Below, piece by piece: positions 58,013-64,000 of a stretch of DNA of 64,000 nucleotides. Numbering within the stretch: position 1 is the first letter of the stretch; every line of letters begins with the position of its first letter. Origin of the DNA: Prochlorococcus sp. AG-436-C13 (GTDB lineage: Bacteria; Cyanobacteriota; Cyanobacteriia; PCC-6307; Cyanobiaceae); contig QCPC01000004.1 of assembly GCA_003212695.1 (NCBI GenBank), forward strand, positions 1 through 64,000, read 5' to 3'. Both the position numbers and the translations under genes were made by a program. The notes below the pieces were generated by a model. The model was not told where the DNA came from. It worked only from the letters and a program-made list of their open reading frames with translations, and made no database searches.

Positions 58013-58732
58013 ATGACAAAACATTCTTCAATAGATGCTATCAAAGATATACGTTCGGCAACCTGTGGGCCAGTTGGGACTCCAAAGGTAACAACTGATT
58101 TAAGCGAAAACATTATCCTTACAAGCCTTGATGATCTTCACAATTGGGCAAGATTAAGTAGTCTTTGGCCACTTCTTTACGGAACTGCTTGCTGTTTTAT
58201 AGAATTTGCAGCTCTAATAGGATCTAGATTTGATTTTGATCGCTTTGGTCTTGTTCCAAGAAGCTCTCCAAGACAAGCTGATCTTTTAATTGTTGCTGGG
58301 ACTGTAACGATGAAGATGGCACCTGCTCTGGTAAGACTTTATGAGCAAATGCCAGACCCAAAATATGTAATTGCAATGGGAGCATGCACAATTACAGGGG
58401 GGATGTTTAGTGCAGACTCAACCACAGCAGTTAGAGGAGTAGATAAATTAATTCCTGTTGATCTTTATTTACCAGGCTGCCCACCTAGACCAGAAGCAAT
58501 TTTTGATGCAGTTATCAAATTACGTAAAAAAGTAGGGAATGAGTCATTTAATGAACGCGAAAAAGTTTCACAAACTCATCGCTATTTTACTGTTTCTCAT
58601 CAAATGAAAAGAATTGATCCATCTATCAATGGTTCTTACTTAAATGCAGATAGTCAGAAATTAGCCTTAAAGTCTTCTACTGAAATACCTCTTCAAACAG
58701 AAGCCGAAGAAGTTAAAACTACAATAAGCTGA
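58013..58732 (+). CDS. ndhK: NAD(P)H-quinone oxidoreductase subunit K
   Basis: 239 residues from ATG 58013, chosen because it follows the ndhC stop by 4 bp; the longer open frame would overlap ndhC. The 4Fe-4S N2 cluster ligands are visible: [10 protein letters not shown] (two adjacent Cys), [10 protein letters not shown] and [10 protein letters not shown]. It carries the last iron-sulfur cluster before plastoquinone. The C-terminal tail is polar and longer than in many relatives. Confidence 0.97.
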   Translation: MTKHSSIDAIKDIRSATCGPVGTPKVTTDLSENIILTSLDDLHNWARLSSLWPLLYGTACCFIEFAALIGSRFDFDRFGLVPRSSPRQADLLIVAGTVTMKMAPALVRLYEQMPDPKYVIAMGACTITGGMFSADSTTAVRGVDKLIPVDLYLPGCPPRPEAIFDAVIKLRKKVGNESFNEREKVSQTHRYFTVSHQMKRIDPSINGSYLNADSQKLALKSSTEIPLQTEAEEVKTTIS

Positions 58733-58740
58733 TTTATAAA

Positions 58741-59286
58741 ATGGATAATAATATAAATAAAAAAAATGAAGAAGAAATGACTGAGGAAGTCAATCTAATA
58801 GAAGCAGGACCAATAAGTAAAATACTTACTCAAGCAGGGTTAAATCATGAAAATGATAACCCTGATAATCTTGGAATTGAGATTATCAAAGTAAGTCCTG
58901 AATGTCTTATAAAAGTTGTTGCCAATCTAAAGAAAAATGGTTTTAATTATTTGCAATGTCAAGGAGGCTATGATGAAGGCCCAGGGTTAAAGATAGTTTG
59001 TTTTTATCATTTAATCAAAATTGAAGAATTAGAAAAGGATGCAAAGCCAAAGGAGGTGAGAATCAAAGTATTTTTAGATCGGGCCGGAGACCTAAAGGTT
59101 CCATCTCTATACAAGCTTTTCAGAGGATCTGATTGGCAAGAAAGAGAAACATATGACATGTTTGGGGTCAATTTCGTTGGGCACCCTCATCCAAAGAGAT
59201 TATTAATGCCAGAAGATTGGAAAGGCTGGCCTCTAAGGAAAGATTATGTACAACCTGACTTTTATGAAATGCAAGATGCTTATTAA
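58741..59286 (+). CDS. ndhJ: NAD(P)H-quinone oxidoreductase subunit J
   Basis: 181 residues with the complex-I 30-kDa signature [20 protein letters not shown], then [20 protein letters not shown] at the C-terminus. The N-terminus is acidic. It completes the ndhC-ndhK-ndhJ operon. Its stop codon overlaps the convergent yvcK-like gene by 4 bp. Confidence 0.97.
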   Translation: MDNNINKKNEEEMTEEVNLIEAGPISKILTQAGLNHENDNPDNLGIEIIKVSPECLIKVVANLKKNGFNYLQCQGGYDEGPGLKIVCFYHLIKIEELEKDAKPKEVRIKVFLDRAGDLKVPSLYKLFRGSDWQERETYDMFGVNFVGHPHPKRLLMPEDWKGWPLRKDYVQPDFYEMQDAY

Positions 59287-60689
59287 GATTGACGTTTATC
59301 TTTTTTATAAGCACGCATAACAGCCAACGATAAACGCCTTGGATCATGCCTGAAAACTGACCTGGACTTTAATTTTGAATCTTGCAATGATGCTGTATAG
59401 ACTTTATATCCCTGAGATCTAAGACTACTTGCGTCACACCTTACAGGCACAGAACCCCTTGAATAGTAATAACCAAGCAAAGCAGATGGAGAAAATGCTT
59501 TTTGAGCAATAATTATATTGAAAATTCTTCTTGTAATTCCAAAACTAGCCAACTGAGCTTCAATAGCCCTTACATGTCCTGAAACATCAAGTCCATCAGT
59601 CTCTCCTGGTTGAGTCATTAAATTGCAAATATAAAATTTAGGTGCCTTACTTTTTTGCAGTGCTTCCAATATCTGAGGGACAAGTAAATTTGGCAAAAGA
59701 GATGTGTACAAACTTCCAGGACCAAGAACGATTAATTCTGCATTTTCAATTGCTTCAATTGCACTTGGAAGTGCCGCAGGTTGTTCTGGATAGCAACCTA
59801 TTCTTGTAATTGGAGATTTAGCTAGCCCTATTGCAGATTCACCTTCAATTTTCTGTCCATTTTCAAGTTCAGCCCATAAACGAACATCAGCATTGGTTGC
59901 TGGCACAACTTGGCCTTGAACTGCCAATACACTGCTAGAAGTAGTAATAGCAGTCTCTAGATTGCCAGTGATCGAAGTCAAAGCTGACAAAAAAAGATTT
60001 CCAAAACTATGACCAACAAGACCTGTGCCAGAAGAAAATCGATATTGAAATAATCTGGTTAATAGTGATTCCTCTGTCGACAATGCTGCTAAACAATTCC
60101 TTATATCTCCAGGTGGCTGAACTCCTAGCTCCCTTCTTAGGATTCCACTACTACCTCCATCATCAGCGACCGTAACTATTGCTGTGAGGCGAGAGCTATA
60201 TCTTTTTAATCCCTGCAGAAGAGTTGAAAGTCCGGTTCCACCTCCTATAGCAACAATATTGGGGCCTCTATTAAGCTTGCTTTTAGCCCTTAAAACATCT
60301 ATTAAAACATCATCTTTGGACGGTGCCACTGCCTGTTGAATTGATTTAAAACTTCTGCTTTGACCCCAAATTAAAAGAGAAATTCCAGTAAAAAACAGAA
60401 GTGGGCCAGTAATACTGCTAGGCAAATACTTAGTAAACATTCCAATAAAAAGAAACATTCCTTCTATAACCCAATAAATAGGTCTCAAATCAGCCCATAT
60501 TGATGCCCCAAGAAGAGACAAAATCAAACCAAACCCTGAAGTTAACATCCATCTTTTTATAACTAATCCAGGCAAAAGCCAACCCAATGCCCTTTGGATT
60601 TGACCAAGCAAGTCAAGCTTGCGAGCTGACCTAGAACGACTCTTGCGCCATCTTGAAGATATTCGTCCTCTAGTAATTCTTCCTTTCAA
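59283..60689 (-). CDS. YvcK/CofD-like protein with N-terminal membrane helices
   Basis: 468 residues from TTG 60689. Two or three hydrophobic segments (about 45-125) precede a CofD/YvcK fold: [40 protein letters not shown], [11 protein letters not shown], and [20 protein letters not shown]. YvcK relatives bind UDP-GlcNAc and affect carbon metabolism and cell-wall growth; CofD itself makes F420, which is not expected here. The regulatory role is inferred. Overlaps the tail of ndhJ by 4 bp. Confidence 0.88.
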   Translation of the reverse strand: MKGRITRGRISSRWRKSRSRSARKLDLLGQIQRALGWLLPGLVIKRWMLTSGFGLILSLLGASIWADLRPIYWVIEGMFLFIGMFTKYLPSSITGPLLFFTGISLLIWGQSRSFKSIQQAVAPSKDDVLIDVLRAKSKLNRGPNIVAIGGGTGLSTLLQGLKRYSSRLTAIVTVADDGGSSGILRRELGVQPPGDIRNCLAALSTEESLLTRLFQYRFSSGTGLVGHSFGNLFLSALTSITGNLETAITTSSSVLAVQGQVVPATNADVRLWAELENGQKIEGESAIGLAKSPITRIGCYPEQPAALPSAIEAIENAELIVLGPGSLYTSLLPNLLVPQILEALQKSKAPKFYICNLMTQPGETDGLDVSGHVRAIEAQLASFGITRRIFNIIIAQKAFSPSALLGYYYSRGSVPVRCDASSLRSQGYKVYTASLQDSKLKSRSVFRHDPRRLSLAVMRAYKKDKRQS

Positions 60690-60783
60690 TAGTCTATGAA
60701 AAAGAAAAGTTAAAAATCAAAAAATTGATTTTTAAAGACTCTAAGCGAAAGTACTTTATAGTCCAATTAAAGCAAATATTGAT

Positions 60784-61656
60784 TTGAAAGATTTAGCGCT
60801 TAAAAAATCACTTGCATCAAAAATATCTCCAGCCGTAGAAATTAATGATTTATCAATGATCTGGGGCGAAAATACTGTCCTAAATAAAGTAAATCTAAAA
60901 ATAAATCCAGGAGAAAGAATTGCCATCATTGGTCCATCTGGATCAGGTAAATCAACAGTCTTAAGGCTATTAGCAGGCCTATTACTCCCTTCTAGTGGAA
61001 AACTAAATTTATTTGGCATTAGACAGGAATATCTTCGTTTAGACCAAATTGAACCTCCAGACGTACGCCTAGTATTTCAAAACCCCGCCCTTTTAGCCTC
61101 TTTATCAATAGAAGAAAATGTTGGATTTCTATTAAGAAGACAATCTAAAAGAGCTCAAAAAAAATCTTTAAAAGGAATGTATTCAAATTTCCAGAAAGAA
61201 TCTAAGCTTAGTGACCAAAAAATCCATGAAATAGTTGTTTCATGTTTAGAAGAAGTGGGTCTTTATAATGTTTCAGAAAAGTTTCCTGGTCAGTTAAGTG
61301 GAGGCATGCAGAAAAGAGTTAGCTTTGCAAGGGCATTAATAAATGATCCTTTTCGTAATGAAGAATCAATGCCTTTACTACTATTTGATGAACCTACAGC
61401 TGGATTAGATCCTGTTGCTAGCACCAGAATTGAAGATTTAATTGTTAAAACAACTAGGCTAGCCAAAGGTTGTTCGATTGTAGTAAGTCATGTTCTTACT
61501 ACCATCGAAAGATGTGCAGAAAGAGTAATTATGCTTTATGGAGGAGAATTTAAATGGGATGGTTCAATAGAAGAATTCAAAAATACTAATAACCCCTTTA
61601 TTAATCAGTTCCGAAAAGGTAGCCTTGAAGGACCCATCCAACCCAAAGAGCTTTAG
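60784..61656 (+). CDS. ABC transporter ATPase, MlaF-like
   Basis: 290 residues from TTG 60784. Walker A is IGPSGSGKSTVLRLLAGLL, the signature LSGGMQKRVSFARAL, Walker B LLLFDEPTAGLDPVAS and the H-loop VVSHVLTTI. The closest type is the MlaF/Ttg2A ATPase that powers lipid traffic between inner and outer membranes (or to thylakoids in plastids as TGD3). An MCE protein gene follows immediately. No MlaE permease gene is next to it. Confidence 0.9.
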   Translation: MKDLALKKSLASKISPAVEINDLSMIWGENTVLNKVNLKINPGERIAIIGPSGSGKSTVLRLLAGLLLPSSGKLNLFGIRQEYLRLDQIEPPDVRLVFQNPALLASLSIEENVGFLLRRQSKRAQKKSLKGMYSNFQKESKLSDQKIHEIVVSCLEEVGLYNVSEKFPGQLSGGMQKRVSFARALINDPFRNEESMPLLLFDEPTAGLDPVASTRIEDLIVKTTRLAKGCSIVVSHVLTTIERCAERVIMLYGGEFKWDGSIEEFKNTNNPFINQFRKGSLEGPIQPKEL

Positions 61657-61660
61657 TTCT

Positions 61661-62506
61661 ATGCGTCGCAGCTTTCGTGATGCCATTGTAGGGTTTTCCC
61701 TAATAGGAGGAGTAGTTATATTCTCAGGACTAACTCTTTGGCTAAATGGGATACAAGTTAATTCAAAAACATGGTTAATAAATGCCAAATTTTCTGATGC
61801 TAGCGGATTGTCTGTAGGGACTCCAGTTACTTTTAGAGGCATAAAGGTTGGGAATGTTAAAGAGATAAGTATTACTCCAAATGATGTTCAAGCAAGAATA
61901 AGAATTAATATTGATAATTTAATTTTGTTCAAGCCTCTTAATGCAAGAGTAGAGACCAGCTCACTTCTTGGAGGTGATGCTGCAATTTCTATCATTAGCA
62001 AAGGAACTCCAATTGATAACCTCAACTACTTACCAAAACAAAAAGGTTGTCCCGAAAAATTAATTTTATGTGAAGGAGACTCAATTGAAGTTGATGGATT
62101 AAATAACATTTCTCAACTTACTGGAGAAATAAATAGGTTCTTAAATGAAGCAGAAAGTATGGATGTATTGAATAAAATGGTTTCATCTATAGAACAATTT
62201 GATAGCACTCAGAAACACTTTGATGAGTTAGTTACTCTGGCTAGAATAGAGCTACTTAAAACCAAGCCAATTCTTGAGAATCTAGAAAAATCATCATTTC
62301 ATATGTCAAATATATTAGCCTCAATTGATGACCCTGAAGTTTTAAGTGACTTAAAATCAAGCACAAGATCCATAAAATCATTAACTGAAAAGCTAGATAA
62401 AATAAGTTATAAGGTAGATAAAATTCTAAATGACGATGAACTAACTAATGCATTTAAAGATGCTGCTATTGGAATAGGAAAATTATTTAATGATATATAT
62501 GAATAG
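61661..62506 (+). CDS. MCE-domain (MlaD-like) lipid-transport protein
   Basis: 281 residues from ATG 61661, 4 bp after the ATPase gene stop (the frame is open further into that gene). One N-terminal helix (RDAIVGFSLIGGVVIFSGLT) anchors it. The MCE domain (about 35-115) reads KTWLINAKFSDASGLSVGTP, then VTFRGIKVGNVKEI. The C-terminal half is a long coiled region. It would pair with the upstream ATPase and a permease elsewhere to move phospholipids or glycolipids; the plastid homologue is TGD2. Confidence 0.9.
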   Translation: MRRSFRDAIVGFSLIGGVVIFSGLTLWLNGIQVNSKTWLINAKFSDASGLSVGTPVTFRGIKVGNVKEISITPNDVQARIRINIDNLILFKPLNARVETSSLLGGDAAISIISKGTPIDNLNYLPKQKGCPEKLILCEGDSIEVDGLNNISQLTGEINRFLNEAESMDVLNKMVSSIEQFDSTQKHFDELVTLARIELLKTKPILENLEKSSFHMSNILASIDDPEVLSDLKSSTRSIKSLTEKLDKISYKVDKILNDDELTNAFKDAAIGIGKLFNDIYE

Positions 62507-62519
62507 TTTATATTGCTAA

Positions 62520-64000
62520 TTATTTAACAGTATTAATTGCATCCATCGCTATAGAAGCAAGAGCCTGTTCCGTTGCCTTAGGTAACTGAACATATTTACC
62601 ACCAGCTGCATCTGCTAATTCTTTTCCAATACCACTTCCAATAAACTTTCTTTCAGTATCTATGACTAATAATTTAATTCCTAACATTCGATAACGGGAA
62701 GCAACATCTAAAAGTTCTTGTTTCAAGTCAACAGATTCAGAATCCTCGTCCAATTCAGGTTGACCCAAAGATTTACTTAAAGGAATGTTTCCTCGACCAT
62801 CAGTAATAGCAACTACCACTACCTGTCCTAAATCACCCGTCGAAAGAGCATTTGCTCCTACTCTGGCTGCTTGTGTTAATCCATGCGCTAAAGGCGAGCC
62901 ACCTCCACATGGCATTGTTTCTAATCTCCGTTTAGCTGCTGTAATAGATCGAGTAGGAGGTAGCAAAACTTCAGCTTGCTCTCCTCTAAATGGAATCAAT
63001 GAGACTTCATCTCTACTTTCATAAGCTTCTGTCAACAATCTAATTAAAGCTCCTTTAGCACTTTGCATTCTATTTAATGCCATTGAGCCACTTGCATCTA
63101 CCAAGAAAATAACTAGTGAGCCTGCTTTCTTTTGAAGAAGCTTTGCTCGCAAATCACTTTCTTCGACTATTACTTTTCTGCCAGGTTCTCTGGCTCGTCT
63201 AGCTTTCTGGTAAGGAGCAGCTGCTCTTAAAGTTGCATCAACAGCAATTCTTGTAACAGGACCCCTTGGGATAATTGGCTTAACATATCTACCTCTACTA
63301 TCACTAAAAACTGCTGACCTACTTCCACTACTTCCACTTTTTGTTTTTGCAGCAGAAAAAAGTAATAAGTCTGGATCAATAGCACAAGCCTCTGGATCTA
63401 ACATAAATTCTTCTGGTATAGGGGGAGCAGAGTCATCTTCAGGATTATCTTCATCTTCATTATCTTCTTCTTGAGAGTTTTCTTCTGAAGATTGTTCTGG
63501 AGGAGGAGGAGCTTGCTGTTCTTCAGGAGGTGGTGGTTCCATTTGTTCATCATCTGGAGGCAATTGCAATGCTCTTGGAGCAATTACTAAACGAACAGCT
63601 ATTTGCAAATCTTCAGAATTAACTTCATCTCTACCAGAGAGTGCAGCGTGTGCTTTGGCTACTCTTGAAGCATATAACTCAGATCTGTGGCCCTCCACCC
63701 CTCCACGAATTGCTTCATTCACTAAATATTTAATTTGATCATTACTAATCACAACATCAGGCAACCATTGCCTAGCTAATAAAAGCTGGGTAGCTAGTGC
63801 CTCTGTAGCCTCATCCCACTTTTTCGAAAAAGACTCTGTACTTGTCCCAAAAGCAATAGCAGAATCAGCTATCTCTACTCTTTGTTCAATTGAGACAATC
63901 TGATCTGCTGATAAGACAATTGCAAAACGATCCAACAAATGATCTCTTACAGCACCCTCCTCAGGGTTATATGTTGCAATGAGAAGAGGTCTGCAAGGGT
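62520..64000 (-). CDS. chlD: Magnesium chelatase subunit D, C-terminal part (partial at window edge)
   Basis: The frame runs off the right edge; about 493 residues are visible. Upstream of an internal TTG (63938) it continues in frame, with [20 protein letters not shown] at the edge, which is AAA+ sequence. Next come the AAA lid and a proline/acid-rich linker (about 63400-63560). Last is a von Willebrand A domain with the MIDAS motif [18 protein letters not shown]. ChlD with ChlI and ChlH inserts Mg2+ into protoporphyrin IX, the first step to chlorophyll. It converges with the MCE gene, 13 bp between stops. Confidence 0.95.
   Translation of the reverse strand, partial: PCRPLLIATYNPEEGAVRDHLLDRFAIVLSADQIVSIEQRVEIADSAIAFGTSTESFSKKWDEATEALATQLLLARQWLPDVVISNDQIKYLVNEAIRGGVEGHRSELYASRVAKAHAALSGRDEVNSEDLQIAVRLVIAPRALQLPPDDEQMEPPPPEEQQAPPPPEQSSEENSQEEDNEDEDNPEDDSAPPIPEEFMLDPEACAIDPDLLLFSAAKTKSGSSGSRSAVFSDSRGRYVKPIIPRGPVTRIAVDATLRAAAPYQKARRAREPGRKVIVEESDLRAKLLQKKAGSLVIFLVDASGSMALNRMQSAKGALIRLLTEAYESRDEVSLIPFRGEQAEVLLPPTRSITAAKRRLETMPCGGGSPLAHGLTQAARVGANALSTGDLGQVVVVAITDGRGNIPLSKSLGQPELDEDSESVDLKQELLDVASRYRMLGIKLLVIDTERKFIGSGIGKELADAAGGKYVQLPKATEQALASIAMDAINTVK

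Overview
This window is almost certainly from a low-light-adapted Prochlorococcus (marine picocyanobacterium). The DNA is AT-rich and gene-dense. It carries a cyanobacterial photosynthesis gene set (psaE, petBD, psbB, psbT, psbM, psbEFLJ, chlD, ndhCKJ). It also has a small phycoerythrin cluster (cpeA, cpeB, three HEAT-repeat lyase-type genes, cpeS, cpeT and a single linker) with no phycocyanin, allophycocyanin or rod genes alongside, which is the arrangement of Prochlorococcus phycoerythrin III. The strain or clade assignment is inference.

Layout. 1-6.6 kb is accessory in character: the end of a TPR protein, a large coiled-coil membrane protein of unknown function, a truncated serine-protease-like remnant, an NSS-family sodium symporter, a gene-poor stretch with a degenerate tRNA-Thr, and a TPR-sulfotransferase fusion. 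6.6-8.1 kb is a run of very small membrane-protein genes ending in a free rubredoxin. The first encodes a PsbF-like domain that lacks the heme-ligand histidine. 8.2-16.8 kb holds an LptF/G permease, a VTT membrane protein, a flavoprotein, an aldehyde dehydrogenase, a LysM protein, a DNA-binding-like protein, psaE and mutM. 16.8-22.1 kb is one complete rRNA operon on the minus strand (16S - tRNA-Ile - tRNA-Ala - 23S - 5S), with a recognisable pre-23S processing stem and a boxB/boxA-like element.

22.7-32.6 kb: neutral invertase, petB-petD, ctpA, an HD phosphohydrolase, minC-minD-minE, tRNA-Thr(TGT), tsaC, prmC, a thioesterase and psbM. 32.8-40.5 kb: a 2Fe-2S ferredoxin divergent from psbB-psbT, then nrdR, rps1, a HAD phosphatase, metK, a ribulokinase-like FGGY kinase and tRNA-Phe. 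40.6-48.3 kb: a second VTT protein and the phycoerythrin cluster. 48.4-64 kb: a UvrD-type helicase, CCA-adding enzyme, a flavoprotein-SelD fusion, mtnP, psbJ-L-F-E with ycf48 and rubA, ndhC-K-J, a YvcK/CofD-like protein, an MlaF/MlaD-type lipid transport pair and the C-terminal two thirds of chlD.

How parts work together. rubA-ycf48-psbEFLJ is the PSII assembly and cytochrome b559 operon, and divergent ndhCKJ supplies NDH-1 subunits. The phycoerythrin genes encode both PE chains, the chromophore lyase candidates and a linker. MinCDE places the division site. The best candidate for something undescribed is the 6.6-8.1 kb micro-cluster: a PsbF paralogue without its heme ligand, a protein laid out like PsbN, two other single-span peptides and a soluble rubredoxin. 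It echoes the rubA/psbEFLJ operon found about 48 kb away in the same window.
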